This document shows, one piece after another, positions 8,807-17,164 of a stretch of DNA of 64,000 nucleotides. Each line of letters opens with the position of its first letter. Positions within the stretch are counted from its first letter, which is position 1. This DNA is from Arthrobacter_E sp044748305 (GTDB taxonomy: Bacteria > Actinomycetota > Actinomycetes > Actinomycetales > Micrococcaceae): NCBI RefSeq assembly GCF_044748305.1, contig NZ_JBIVFT010000001.1, positions 434,001-498,000 of the forward strand, read 5' to 3'. The notes beneath the pieces were generated by a model. It did no database searches and had not been told where the DNA came from. It worked only from the letters and a program-made list of their open reading frames with translations. A program made the position numbers and the translations under genes.

Positions 8807-9325
8807 ATGACCGTACTGCGTTTGATCTCCCCGGACGACGCTCCGGAACTGGCCGCCCTGCTTCGCGCGAGCCGCGAGCACCTGGCCCCCTGGGACCCGA
8901 TCCGTCCGGAGAACTACTTCACGGTGCAGGGTCAGCGGGACGAGATTCGCGTGGCGCTCCAGGGACATGCGCAGGGCACCAGGGCGCCCTTCGTGATCCT
9001 CGACGACGACGGGGCCATCGCGGGCAGGCTGAACCTCAACACGATCGTGCGTGGCGCCTTCGAATCGGCTTCGCTGGGCTATTGGGTCGCGGCGGACCGG
9101 GTGGGCAGGGGACTGGCGACGCGTGCCGTCTCTGCGGCCGTGGAGCACGGCTTCCAGCGCCTTCAGCTGCATCGTCTGGAGGCAGGCACACTCCTGCACA
9201 ACGAGGCCTCCCAGAGAGTCCTGCGGAAGAACGGCTTCACCGAGTTCGGCCTGGCCCCGGGGTATCTGAAGATCCAGGGGCAGTGGCAGGACCACCGGCT
9301 GTTCCAGCTGCTCGCCCCGCGCTAG
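8807..9325 (+). CDS. GNAT family N-acetyltransferase, RimJ/RimL-like
   Basis: A 172-residue acetyltransferase. The N-terminus (LRLISPDDAPELAALL) is the typical RimJ/RimL opening, GYWVAADRVGRGLATRAV (about residues 86-103) is the acetyl-CoA pyrophosphate-binding motif, and NEASQRVLRKNGF (about 130-142) is the conserved C-terminal element. Family members acetylate N-terminal amines of ribosomal proteins or small-molecule amines; the acceptor cannot be read from sequence. The ATG start has a GAGGA-like sequence about 8 nt upstream. The gene is monocistronic, lying between the tRNA and a strong bidirectional terminator. Confidence 0.88.
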   Translation: MTVLRLISPDDAPELAALLRASREHLAPWDPIRPENYFTVQGQRDEIRVALQGHAQGTRAPFVILDDDGAIAGRLNLNTIVRGAFESASLGYWVAADRVGRGLATRAVSAAVEHGFQRLQLHRLEAGTLLHNEASQRVLRKNGFTEFGLAPGYLKIQGQWQDHRLFQLLAPR

Positions 9326-9442
9326 CCCCGAGGCTCCCGGCCGGTTTCCCCCCAGGCTGCCCTGCATCGGGTGCCTGCCAGCGGCTGAACCGCCTACTGG
9401 AGGACCCTATGCGCCACTGGGGACAGCTGACAGCGGAAACGA

Positions 9443-9475
9443 AAGGACCCCGGACCGTCACGGTCCGGGGTCCTT
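9443..9475. terminator. Bidirectional terminator between acetyltransferase and pspA
   Basis: Almost perfect palindrome: 16-nt arms (AAGGACCCCGGACCGT and complement) around one central base. On the minus strand it is followed by a T-rich stretch (TTTCGTTT), so it fits the pspA operon best, while also blocking transcription from the acetyltransferase gene. Confidence 0.85.
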
Positions 9476-9488
9476 CGCCTGTCAGGGA

Positions 9489-10295
9489 TCAGAGGCGGTC
9501 GAAGTCGGCCTCGTCCACGGTCCCGGCACCTGCGAGCGGCTTGGCTGCCGTGGCGGCGGGCGCACCCGAAATGGCGGCGGGGCTGCCACCGGACTTCAGT
9601 GCGGCCAGCCGGGCCTCGACCTCGGTCTGCTCGCCCAGGTCCTCGAGCTGGTTGAACTGAGCGTCCAGGCTGGAGGCCGCAAGTTCCTGCTGGCCGAGGA
9701 CCTTGGCCTCTTCGCGGCGGATCTTCTCTTCGAAGCGACCCACCTCGCTGGTCGGGTCCATGATGTCGATGCTCTTGAGGGCGTCGTTGACCTGGGTCTG
9801 GGCCTGAGCCGTCTTGGCGCGGGCCACCAGCTCATTGCGCTTGGAGGTGAGCTCGTTGAGCTTGCCCCGCATCTGCTCCAGACCGGTCTTGAGACGGTCC
9901 ACGACCTCGGTCTGCGCCGCGATGTTCGGCTCGGCCGCACGGGCCTCGTTCTCGGCCGTCATCTGGCGCTGCAGTGCGACCTTGGCCAGGCTGTCGAACT
10001 TGTCGGCGTCCACGGTGTTTCCGGCACCGCGGTAGTCGTCGGCCTTGCGGGACGCGGCGAGAGCCTTGTTGCCCCAGTCCTGGGCGTTCTTCACGTCTTC
10101 GGCGTGATCCTGCTCGAGCATCCGGAGGTTGCCGATCGTCTGAGCGACGGCCGACTCGGCCTCGGAGATGTTGCTGGAGTAGTCACGGACCATCTGGTCC
10201 AGCATCTTCTGGGGGTCCTCCGCCGAGTCGAGCAGGGCGTTGATGTTCGCCTTGGCCAGCTGCGCGATGCGACCGAAGATGGACTGCTTTGCCAT
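9489..10295 (-). CDS. pspA: PspA/IM30 family membrane-stress protein
   Basis: A 268-residue, almost entirely helical coiled-coil protein beginning MAKQSIFGRIAQLAKANIN, with the PspA/Vipp1 signature around ALLDSAEDPQKMLDQMV (about residues 20-36). PspA proteins bind damaged inner membrane as oligomeric rods and protect proton motive force. I chose the internal ATG at 10295 because GAAAGG lies about 8 nt upstream and the longer open frame adds 31 residues unlike the family. An Ala/Pro-rich linker precedes the acidic C-terminus. The gene follows the TPM-domain gene on the same strand (105-nt gap) and both probably share the promoter at 12532-12560. It ends 14 nt before a bidirectional terminator. 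Confidence 0.9.
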   Translation of the reverse strand: MAKQSIFGRIAQLAKANINALLDSAEDPQKMLDQMVRDYSSNISEAESAVAQTIGNLRMLEQDHAEDVKNAQDWGNKALAASRKADDYRGAGNTVDADKFDSLAKVALQRQMTAENEARAAEPNIAAQTEVVDRLKTGLEQMRGKLNELTSKRNELVARAKTAQAQTQVNDALKSIDIMDPTSEVGRFEEKIRREEAKVLGQQELAASSLDAQFNQLEDLGEQTEVEARLAALKSGGSPAAISGAPAATAAKPLAGAGTVDEADFDRL

Positions 10296-10400
10296 GGTGT
10301 TACCTTTCGTGTTGCCCTTGGACGCCACGGCGGATGCCGCTGACGCTGTCATGGACGCGTGGTTGGTGATGAGTGATAGATCAGTCAATCGGTCTGTCGG

Positions 10401-12428
10401 TCAGAAGCTGTCTCCGCCGCCGGAGTCGCCGCCCCAGCCGCCGGAGTCTCCTCCGCCGAAGCCGCCGAAACCTCCACCGGAGTCGCCCCCGCCCCAACCG
10501 CCGCCCCAGCCACCGGAATCGTGGTGGTTGCCGCTGTTGAGGATGGAATTGATGAGGATGCCACCCAGGATGGCCCCTCCGAGGCCTCCGCCGTTGCCGT
10601 TCCCGCCGAACATGCCTCCGCCGAAGCCCTGCTGGTTCACGCCTCCGAAGCCGTTCACATCGGACTGGGCGAGCTGCGCAGCCTGGCCCGCCAGTGCATT
10701 GGCCTGGTTGGCGTAGTTGAGCGCCTGGACCGGATCGTTCTGCGCGATGGAGATCGCGTAGTCGAGGTTCCGCTGGGCTTCGGCGACCCGGGTGCGGGCC
10801 TCAGTCCCGACGGCGCCCCGCCGGGCGGCGATGTAGTCGTTCGTGGCGCTGATCTGGGACTGCGCGGTGACGATGCTCTGCTGGAGGGCGGCACGGGCCC
10901 GCTGTGCCTGTTCCTGCTGGTCGCGTACTCCGCCCAGCACCGAATCGAGGGTGCCCGTGGCATTGGCGAGGGCCTGAAGGTCGGCCACGGGGTCCAGGTG
11001 CCCGTCCTGGTAACGACCCTTGATGGTGGCCAGTGCGGACTCGACTCCTCCGATGGGACCGTTCAGTTCCGGGTGCTGTCCGCCCTGGGCATAGGCCTTC
11101 GCCTGCGCCAGGTCCTGGGCCGCCTGGGACACTGCCGACTCCAGCGAGGCCTTCGCGGTCTCGAGGTTCTTATCCACGGAGCCGATGGCGTCGACCAGTT
11201 TGCGGGCCTGAGCCAGTCCGGATTCCGCGGCATGCACGGCGACGGCGGCCTGGCCGGATTGACCGGCCTGGAGGTTCTGATCCGCGGCGCTGAGCGCGTT
11301 TCCGACGAACTCGAGCCGTTCGCGAGCCTGTGCGATGTTGTCGTGCACCGGTGCGAGGGCCGATGCGGCGTAACCCTGGCGGAGCGATTCGAGCTTCCTT
11401 TCGGCCTCCTCCACCACTGCGGATGCCGCAGCTGCGTCACCGCGGATGCGAGCGACGGCGGCGGGCGCGTTCTTCTCCAGTTCGCGCAGTGCGTCGAATG
11501 CGGCCTTCTGGTCCTGGAGTGACGCGACGGCGGCTTCCGAGTACTGGATGATCTGGGTCAGCCACTCGCGCTGCTGCTCGGGGGTGTCCGGAATGTGGTC
11601 GTCGAGCTGCTGCTGGAACTTGAACGACTCTGCCATCTGGGCTTTGGCCTGGGTCAGGGCGGCGGAGAAGTCCTTCACCGCGTCCGAACCGAATTCCGCC
11701 TCCGCGAAACCGAGCTCCTGCTCGCTGTTCTTGATGGCGTCGTCGGCCGCGACGAGGAGTGGACCGCTTTCGGCCCGAAGCTGCTCGATGCTCATCCGTG
11801 CCAGACGATCCTGTTCGTCCACGGCGTTCTCGATGCCGGCGGCCTCGGCGGCCTTGCGACGACGGCGGACCAGCCAGAAGGCCCCGGCGCCACCCAGCAC
11901 GACGACGGCCCCGCCCACCACGTACGGTGTGGCCCCCGGACCGGAGAGCTGACTGTCGGTCGTCTGCGCGACGGCCACCGCTGCCGCGGTGAAGTCCTTC
12001 TTGCCTTGAGCGAGCTGTTCGGTCGCCGCCTGCCTGATCGCAGTCCGCTGGGACTCGGTGATCTTGCTGCCCGGACCGCGGGTCAGGTACGTCTGCCCGC
12101 CGTCGTACGCGACGGTGTAGAGCAGATCGGAAGAGCCCATGCCCTTCTGCTTCGCGACGGCGGTGGCCCAGGCCTGCGGGTCCGCCGGGTTGCTGAACTT
12201 GTCGACCATGACCACATAGAGGTTGATCTTCTGGTCCTTGTACAGCTTGCTGATCGCCGACTGGACCTTGCCCGTGTCGAGCTTGTTGCCCGGATCCACG
12301 ATGTTCTGCCCGGCCCCGATGGTGACGGGGTCCGCGGCGTGGGCGGCCCCGGCGCCGAGAACCAGCGGCGCCGCGAGGCTCAGCCCGAGGGCCAGCGCCA
12401 CTCGGGCCTGTTTCAAGAGGGTACGCAT
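10401..12428 (-). CDS. TPM-domain (YgcG-like) exported membrane protein with Gly-rich tail
   Basis: A 675-residue protein with a signal peptide (residues 1-32, cleavage near AHA-ADP), a TPM domain (about 38-160), one membrane helix (168-187) followed by RRRRK, then a long coiled-coil, Gln/Ala-rich cytosolic part (about 195-590), and a Gly/Trp/Asp/Ser-rich C-terminus built of GGG-DSGG-like units. TPM domains are found in membrane-quality and photosystem-repair proteins; the actinobacterial role is unknown. The ATG at 12428 is chosen over the longer frame because AAAGG precedes it and it opens a clean signal peptide. It precedes pspA on the same strand, which suggests a joint envelope-stress function. 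Confidence 0.86.
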   Translation of the reverse strand: MRTLLKQARVALALGLSLAAPLVLGAGAAHAADPVTIGAGQNIVDPGNKLDTGKVQSAISKLYKDQKINLYVVMVDKFSNPADPQAWATAVAKQKGMGSSDLLYTVAYDGGQTYLTRGPGSKITESQRTAIRQAATEQLAQGKKDFTAAAVAVAQTTDSQLSGPGATPYVVGGAVVVLGGAGAFWLVRRRRKAAEAAGIENAVDEQDRLARMSIEQLRAESGPLLVAADDAIKNSEQELGFAEAEFGSDAVKDFSAALTQAKAQMAESFKFQQQLDDHIPDTPEQQREWLTQIIQYSEAAVASLQDQKAAFDALRELEKNAPAAVARIRGDAAAASAVVEEAERKLESLRQGYAASALAPVHDNIAQARERLEFVGNALSAADQNLQAGQSGQAAVAVHAAESGLAQARKLVDAIGSVDKNLETAKASLESAVSQAAQDLAQAKAYAQGGQHPELNGPIGGVESALATIKGRYQDGHLDPVADLQALANATGTLDSVLGGVRDQQEQAQRARAALQQSIVTAQSQISATNDYIAARRGAVGTEARTRVAEAQRNLDYAISIAQNDPVQALNYANQANALAGQAAQLAQSDVNGFGGVNQQGFGGGMFGGNGNGGGLGGAILGGILINSILNSGNHHDSGGWGGGWGGGDSGGGFGGFGGGDSGGWGGDSGGGDSF

Positions 12429-12531
12429 CGGTGACCTTTCAGCAGTCGCGGGCCCGCCGTGTGCGGTACCGCAGTAGTCGCGTCCCCCAGCCGTACTGCC
12501 CAGCCGTTGGCCGCTTCGAGGCTTTTCCTCG

Positions 12532-12560
12532 ATTCTAGGCACGCCCGGAAAAGGCGTCCA
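12532..12560 (-). promoter_or_regulatory. Promoter for the TPM-pspA operon
   Basis: On the minus strand: TGGACG (12560-12555), a 17-nt spacer, then TAGAAT (12537-12532). The matches are 4/6 and 5/6 to the housekeeping consensus. A small hairpin (TCGAGG / CCTCGA, 12516-12532) overlaps the end of the -10 and the start site. The leader to the ATG would be about 97 nt. Confidence 0.6.
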
Positions 12561-12708
12561 TCAGCAGAACTCCGCCGTCGGCGAAATGGTTCCCCAGGGT
12601 GGGAGGAAGTCGATGTACCTTTCAGGAAATAATCAGGAAGGGCTTTCAGTCCGCTCAGACTCCTTGGGAATAGTGGAAGCCAGAAGACGAAATCTGAAAG
12701 GCAGAACG

Positions 12709-14316
12709 ATGACCGAGAACCCCAGCGCAGGGCACGGCGGCTCCTCCTCGGAAGAACCCACGCCCCAGGAACACCCCACGATGCCGATCCAACGCCCGAG
12801 CGAGCCGACGCAGGCTCTGCCGAGCCACCCCGTCGCACCTCCGGCCTCCGCCGAGGAAGCGGCGACGTTCGGCGCGGCCTCGTCTTCTGCGGAACAGCCT
12901 TCTGCGGAACAGCCGGAATTCCGCCAGCAGCCCGAGGCCCACCAGCAGTGGTCCACTCCGCAGCCGGCAGCCGTGCAGCCTCCGCTGCCCGCTTACGCCC
13001 CGGGGGCACCAGCCGCCGGACAGCCCGCACCGCACTTCTATGGTCAGCAGAGCGGACAGCCGCAGCACGCTGCTCCGCACAGCTACCAGCCGGCTCAGCC
13101 GAAGACCGCCCGGAAGGTGGGTGTCGGCACCCTGGTCGTCGCCGTCCTGGCAGCAGGCCTGCTCGGCGGTGGCATCTCGGCCGGCGTCGGCGGTCTGATC
13201 AATGGCCAGCAGACTGCGAGCTCTCAGCCGGACACCACGGGACAGAGCGGCATTGTCATCAACAACAAGGACAGCGTGACGGCGGTGACCGCAGCCGCGG
13301 CGAAGGCGGCGCCGAGCGTGGTGACCATCGCGGCCACCGGCGGGAACTCCTCCGGCACCGGCTCAGGCATCGTGCTTGACGATCAGGGCCACATCCTCAC
13401 CAACACCCACGTGGTCACCCTGGACGGGGCTACCGCCAGCGCCACCATCCAGGTGAGGACCAGCAGTGGCGCGGTCCTCCCGGCGACGGTGGTCGGCACT
13501 GACCCGCTCTCCGATCTGGCCGTCATCAAGGTCGATCCCAAGGGACTCTCCCCGGCGACCCTCGGAGATTCCTCGAAGATCAACGTCGGTGACACGGCGA
13601 TCGCGATCGGTGCCCCGCTCGGCCTGAGCAACACGGTCACGGACGGCATCATCTCCACCGCCAACCGCACCATCTCCGTGCAGTCCTCGGCGGTCCCTTC
13701 CAACGGCAGCGACAGCTCCGGCCAGAACGGCAACGGCTACAACTTCGCCCCGCCGAACGGCGGCCAGAGCAGTAGCGGCAGTTCCGGCGGCTCGGTCTAC
13801 CTCAACGTGATCCAGACGGATGCCGCCATCAACCCCGGTAACTCCGGTGGTGCGCTGGTCAACGGCCAGGGACAGGTGATCGGTGTGAACGTCGCGATCG
13901 CCACCGCGGGCAGCAGCAGCTCCAGTGACAGCAGCAGCTCCGGCAACATCGGCGTCGGTTTCAGCATCCCGATCAACTACGCGAAGCGGATCGCGAACGA
14001 CATCATCCAGAACGGCAAGGCCACCCACGGCCAGCTGGGCACCACGGTGCAGAGCGCTCCGGCCGGTTCCTCGAGTTCCTCGGCCTTCTCGGACGGCGGA
14101 CAGGTGGTGAGCGTGAGCTCCGGTTCCGCGGCGGAGAAGGCCGGCATCCGCAAGGGTGACGTCATCACGAACTTCGCGGGCTTCGCGATCTCCGATTCGC
14201 AGGAGCTGACGGCAGCGGTCCGCGAGCAGCCGGCCGGCAGCACTGTGACCGTCAAGATTCTGCGCAACGGCAAGAGCATGGACGTTCAGGTCACCCTGGG
14301 CTCCGCGCAGTCCTAG
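12709..14316 (+). CDS. HtrA/DegP-like trypsin-PDZ serine protease, membrane anchored
   Basis: A 535-residue S1C protease. It has a long Pro/Gln-rich cytosolic N-terminus (about residues 1-132), a membrane helix (about 140-165), the trypsin-like domain (about 185-435) and a C-terminal PDZ domain (about 440-530). The catalytic triad is visible: His234 (NTHVV), Asp269 (SDLAVIK) and Ser379 (NPGNSGGALVN). Two low-complexity Ser/Gly inserts lie inside the protease domain, near residues 328-366 and 403-416. The start at 12709 is preferred because GAAAGG lies 7 nt upstream and the longer frame adds unrelated residues. It diverges from the TPM-pspA operon, forming an envelope-stress neighbourhood. Substrates are probably misfolded exported proteins. 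Confidence 0.92.
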   Translation: MTENPSAGHGGSSSEEPTPQEHPTMPIQRPSEPTQALPSHPVAPPASAEEAATFGAASSSAEQPSAEQPEFRQQPEAHQQWSTPQPAAVQPPLPAYAPGAPAAGQPAPHFYGQQSGQPQHAAPHSYQPAQPKTARKVGVGTLVVAVLAAGLLGGGISAGVGGLINGQQTASSQPDTTGQSGIVINNKDSVTAVTAAAAKAAPSVVTIAATGGNSSGTGSGIVLDDQGHILTNTHVVTLDGATASATIQVRTSSGAVLPATVVGTDPLSDLAVIKVDPKGLSPATLGDSSKINVGDTAIAIGAPLGLSNTVTDGIISTANRTISVQSSAVPSNGSDSSGQNGNGYNFAPPNGGQSSSGSSGGSVYLNVIQTDAAINPGNSGGALVNGQGQVIGVNVAIATAGSSSSSDSSSSGNIGVGFSIPINYAKRIANDIIQNGKATHGQLGTTVQSAPAGSSSSSAFSDGGQVVSVSSGSAAEKAGIRKGDVITNFAGFAISDSQELTAAVREQPAGSTVTVKILRNGKSMDVQVTLGSAQS

Positions 14317-14340
14317 ATCAGCGCCGGATCTGCCTTTCCT

Positions 14341-14395
14341 GGCCGGGTCCCACGGGGTTCACGGTGACGCACCGTGAACCCCGGCGGGACCCGGC
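14341..14395 (+). terminator. Large terminator hairpin after the HtrA-like gene
   Basis: Two 25-nt arms (14341-14365 and 14371-14395) pair almost throughout around a 5-nt loop: GGCCGGGTCCC then CGGGGTTCACGGT, mirrored on the other side. It starts 24 nt after the stop. No T-run, but very stable. Confidence 0.78.
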
Positions 14396-14436
14396 CAGTC
14401 GTCTATGGCAAGCTTGGGGATACAGCCGCCTGTCCG

Positions 14437-14512
14437 GTCCCCGATGAGGAGGGCCGGGGACGACTGACCGCCCGTGGGCGGTGAATCCCGTCAGCCAGGC
14501 CTGAACCACGGG
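14437..14512 (+). promoter_or_regulatory. Structured leader upstream of etfB
   Basis: Three consecutive hairpins can be drawn: GTCCCCG/CGGGGAC (14437-14443 with 14455-14461), ACCGCCC-GT-GGGCGGT (14467-14482) and CCCGT/ACGGG (14487-14491 with 14508-14512, enclosing the palindrome CAGGCCTG). They end 28 nt before the etfB start. This could be a cis-regulatory RNA; I cannot match it to a known riboswitch class. Confidence 0.4.
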
Positions 14513-14540
14513 CCTGCGTGAGAACACTTGTGGGAGAACC

Positions 14541-15341
14541 ATGAAGATTGTGGTCTTGGTCAAGCATGTCCCGGACGCCCAGTTCGACCGCCATCTCTCC
14601 GGCCCCGGCCACAGCGTGGACCGTGCCGAGAGCATCCTGTCCGAACTCGACGAGTACGCCTTGGAGGCGGCTCTGCAGCTCAGCGAAGCGCGCGGGGGAG
14701 AGAAGGGCGGCAACAGCGTGATCGCCCTGACCATGGGTCCGGAAGGCGCGTCCAACTCCATCAAGAAGTCCCTGCAGATCGGTGCGGGCGAGGGCTATCA
14801 CCTGAGTGATCCCGCGCTGGCCGGCTCGGACGCCGCGGCCACTTCGCTGGCGCTCTCCGCCGCGCTCGGCAAGATCGCTGAGGACGGCCCGATCGATCTG
14901 GTGATCGCCGGGATGGCGTCCACCGACGGCGAGACGTCGTTGGTCCCCGCCCAGCTCGCCACGCGCCTGGGCTGGTCGTACCTCGGCCATGCCAAGTCGC
15001 TCGACGTGGACGGCGCCACGGTGACCGTGAACCGTGAAGTCGACGGTTACGCCGAGACTCTGGAGGCGGCGCTGCCTGCCGTGGTGTCCGTGACGGACCA
15101 GATCAATGAGCCGCGTTACCCCAATTTCAAGGGCATCATCGCAGCCAAGCGCAAAAAGACCCATCCCCTGTCTCTGGCCGAGGTATCACTGGATCCCTCT
15201 TCCGTGGGCGCTGCGGGTTCCCTGACCGTCCTCGCAGAGGCACAGGAACGCCCCGCCCGTACCCAGGGGACCATCATCACGGACGAGGGCGACGCCGGCA
15301 TCAAGCTGGTCGAGTTCCTGGCCGCCGAGAAGCTGATCTAG
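14541..15341 (+). CDS. etfB: Electron transfer flavoprotein subunit beta
   Basis: A 266-residue EtfB/FixA protein. It starts MKIVVLVKHVPDAQFDR, and the AMP-binding adenine-nucleotide fold spans most of the chain. GMASTDGETSLVPAQLA (about residues 131-147) is the conserved ETF-beta element, and NEPRYPNFKGIIAAKRKK (about 193-210) is the ETF-beta signature near the C-terminus. With EtfA it takes electrons from acyl-CoA and related dehydrogenases and hands them to the quinone pool through an ETF:quinone oxidoreductase. The ATG has GGGAG 5 nt upstream. It is first in an operon with etfA (18-nt gap) and probably the PIG-L gene. Confidence 0.96.
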   Translation: MKIVVLVKHVPDAQFDRHLSGPGHSVDRAESILSELDEYALEAALQLSEARGGEKGGNSVIALTMGPEGASNSIKKSLQIGAGEGYHLSDPALAGSDAAATSLALSAALGKIAEDGPIDLVIAGMASTDGETSLVPAQLATRLGWSYLGHAKSLDVDGATVTVNREVDGYAETLEAALPAVVSVTDQINEPRYPNFKGIIAAKRKKTHPLSLAEVSLDPSSVGAAGSLTVLAEAQERPARTQGTIITDEGDAGIKLVEFLAAEKLI

Positions 15342-15359
15342 CGCGAGCAGGAGCGAGAA

Positions 15360-16298
15360 ATGACCCAAGCCCTCATCGTCATCGCAAGCCCCGATGGCAC
15401 TCTGAAGAAGAACCAGCAGGAACTCCTCACCCTGGGCCGCAGCCTGGGCGAAACCTCCGTCGCGCTCGTCGGTGATGCCGCTGCAGCGGAGGCCGCCGCG
15501 GCGTTCGGCGCCGTCGTGAGCTACACCGCACCCGCGGAGCTCGGCTCCTTCGGAGCCGCCGCCCAGGCGGCCTTCGTGGCGGAAGCGGTGGCCCGTTCCG
15601 GTGCCACCGCCGTGCTGCTGGAGAACTCCGTGTCGGCCAAGGAGATCGCGGCGGTTCTCGGCGTCCGGCTGAACGCCGGCGTCGTGACCGATGTGGTCAG
15701 CCTCGCAGCCGATGGTGCTGCGACGAAATCGGTGCTCGCCGGTGCCTACACCACGGTGGCGAATTCGCGCGGCGCCGTGGCCGTGTACACCGTCAAGTCA
15801 CACGCCGTGGAGCCCTCGGAGGCGCCTGTCGCCGGCCGGGTGGAGGCCATCGAGCTGCCTCAGGACGCGTACTCGACGGCCGCCCGTGTGGTGTCCCGTG
15901 CGGCCAAGCCGAAGTCGGGCCGCCCTGAGCTGTCCGAAGCCCGCATCATCGTGGCCGGTGGCCGTGGCGTGGACGGCGATTTCGCGCCTGTCGAAGAGCT
16001 CGCCGATGTGCTGGGTGCCGCCGTCGGCGCCTCACGCGTCGCAACGGACAACGGCTGGATCGGCCACGACTCCCAGGTCGGTCAGACCGGCGTCGTCGTC
16101 TCCCCACAGCTGTACATCTCGGCCGGCATCTCCGGAGCCGTCCAGCAGAAGGCCGGAATGCAGACCTCGCGCGTGATCGTCGCGGTGAACACCGATGAGG
16201 ACGCGCCCGTCTTCGAAATCGCTGATTTCGGCATCGTGGGCGATCTCTTCACGGTGCTGCCTCAGGCGAGCGAAGAGATCCGGCGCCGGAAGGGCTGA
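15360..16298 (+). CDS. etfA: Electron transfer flavoprotein subunit alpha
   Basis: A 312-residue EtfA/FixB. The N-terminal domain is a divergent nucleotide-binding fold. The C-terminal FAD-binding domain is well conserved: GGRGVDGDFAPVEELAD (about residues 200-216), AVGASRVATDNGWI, QVGQTGVVVSPQLYIS (about 240-255), GISGAVQQKAGMQ and an IVAVNTDEDAPVFEIADFG stretch near the end. The partner EtfB is immediately upstream. AGGAG lies 8 nt before the ATG. Nothing in the pair suggests a bifurcating type; it looks like a housekeeping ETF. Confidence 0.96.
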   Translation: MTQALIVIASPDGTLKKNQQELLTLGRSLGETSVALVGDAAAAEAAAAFGAVVSYTAPAELGSFGAAAQAAFVAEAVARSGATAVLLENSVSAKEIAAVLGVRLNAGVVTDVVSLAADGAATKSVLAGAYTTVANSRGAVAVYTVKSHAVEPSEAPVAGRVEAIELPQDAYSTAARVVSRAAKPKSGRPELSEARIIVAGGRGVDGDFAPVEELADVLGAAVGASRVATDNGWIGHDSQVGQTGVVVSPQLYISAGISGAVQQKAGMQTSRVIVAVNTDEDAPVFEIADFGIVGDLFTVLPQASEEIRRRKG

Positions 16299-16300
16299 AT

Positions 16301-17062
16301 GTGAGCATCACTCATCACTCGCTCGCCTTCGCCCCACGCGAGGGCGGGCGGGTGCTCTGTTTCACCGCGCACCCCGACGACGTCGACTTCGGCGCTGCCG
16401 GGACGATCGCCGCCTGGACGGCGGCCGGCGTCGAGGTCGTCTATTGCGTGATGACCGACGGTGACGCCGGAGGCTTCGAGGCGGACGCGGACATCGCCGC
16501 GCGACGGCTTGAGGAACAGCGCGCAGCAGCCTCTTTGGTGGGCGTCAGGGAAGTGCACTATCTGCACGAGCGGGACGGTTACCTCGAAGTGACGCATCAG
16601 GTCATCTCGCAAGTGGTGGCCCTGATCCGGCGCTATCGTCCGGACGTGGTCCTGACGATGCACCCGGAACGTAATTGGGAGCGTCTGCAGAAGAGCCATC
16701 CGGACCACCTCGCGGCGGGGGAGATCGTCACCCGCGCGGTCTATCCGGCGGCGGAGAACCCTTTCGCCTACCCCGAGCTGGAGGCCCAGGGCCTGGCGGC
16801 CTTCAAGGTGCCTCAGCTCTGGTTCATGGCAGCTCCGGCGGAACGCGAGAACCACTACGAGGACATCGGGGACACCGTCGAGGCGAAGCTCGCGGCCATC
16901 CACATCCATGCCTCGCAGCATCCGGACCCGGCTGCTATGGATGCCGAGGTCAGAGGCCAGTTGCTGGAGAACGGGCGACGCACGGATGCTTCCGGTGACG
17001 TCTTGGCCGAGTGCTTCCACGTGGTGGTCGTCAACGGTTCGGGAACCTTCGCAGGGTTCTAA
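16301..17062 (+). CDS. PIG-L/LmbE family deacetylase
   Basis: A 253-residue Zn-dependent N-deacetylase. The AHPDD motif (residues 23-27) carries the metal-binding histidine and catalytic aspartate, and a second metal histidine is expected in SHPDHLAAG (about 131-139). The family removes acetyl groups from GlcNAc-containing small molecules or lipids. The mycothiol enzymes MshB and Mca belong to it, but this protein is shorter than MshB and I cannot assign that role. The GTG start lies 2 nt after the etfA stop, so it is probably translated with the etf operon. A compact GC terminator follows at 17082. Confidence 0.85.
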   Translation: MSITHHSLAFAPREGGRVLCFTAHPDDVDFGAAGTIAAWTAAGVEVVYCVMTDGDAGGFEADADIAARRLEEQRAAASLVGVREVHYLHERDGYLEVTHQVISQVVALIRRYRPDVVLTMHPERNWERLQKSHPDHLAAGEIVTRAVYPAAENPFAYPELEAQGLAAFKVPQLWFMAAPAERENHYEDIGDTVEAKLAAIHIHASQHPDPAAMDAEVRGQLLENGRRTDASGDVLAECFHVVVVNGSGTFAGF

Positions 17063-17081
17063 AAATGTGATTTAAGTCTCC

Positions 17082-17105
17082 GGGGCCCCTTGCAAGGGGC
17101 CCCTT
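17082..17105 (+). terminator. Terminator after the PIG-L gene
   Basis: Palindrome of 10-nt arms (GGGGCCCCTT / AAGGGGCCCC) with GC at the centre, followed by TT. It separates the etf operon from the gluconate operon. Confidence 0.75.
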
Positions 17106-17124
17106 CGGCGTCTAGAGTTCAGGG

Positions 17125-17138
17125 GTATTAAATAATAC
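17125..17138 (+). promoter_or_regulatory. Palindromic operator candidate upstream of gntK
   Basis: GTATTA-AA-TAATAC is a perfect 6-bp dyad in a short AT-rich island of a GC-rich genome. It ends 26 nt before the gntK ATG and 11 nt before the ribosome binding site GAAGGG, where the -10 region and start of transcription should be. A repressor bound here would block the gluconate operon, as GntR-type regulators do in relatives. Confidence 0.55.
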
Positions 17139-17164
17139 TTTATTCCTCTGAAGGGCAGACCTCG

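Noticed and set aside
14480..14512. Resemblance of the etfB leader to a cobalamin riboswitch core
   Set aside because: Only a short CGGTGAATCC-like piece is similar; the B12 box and the kissing-loop arrangement are not found.
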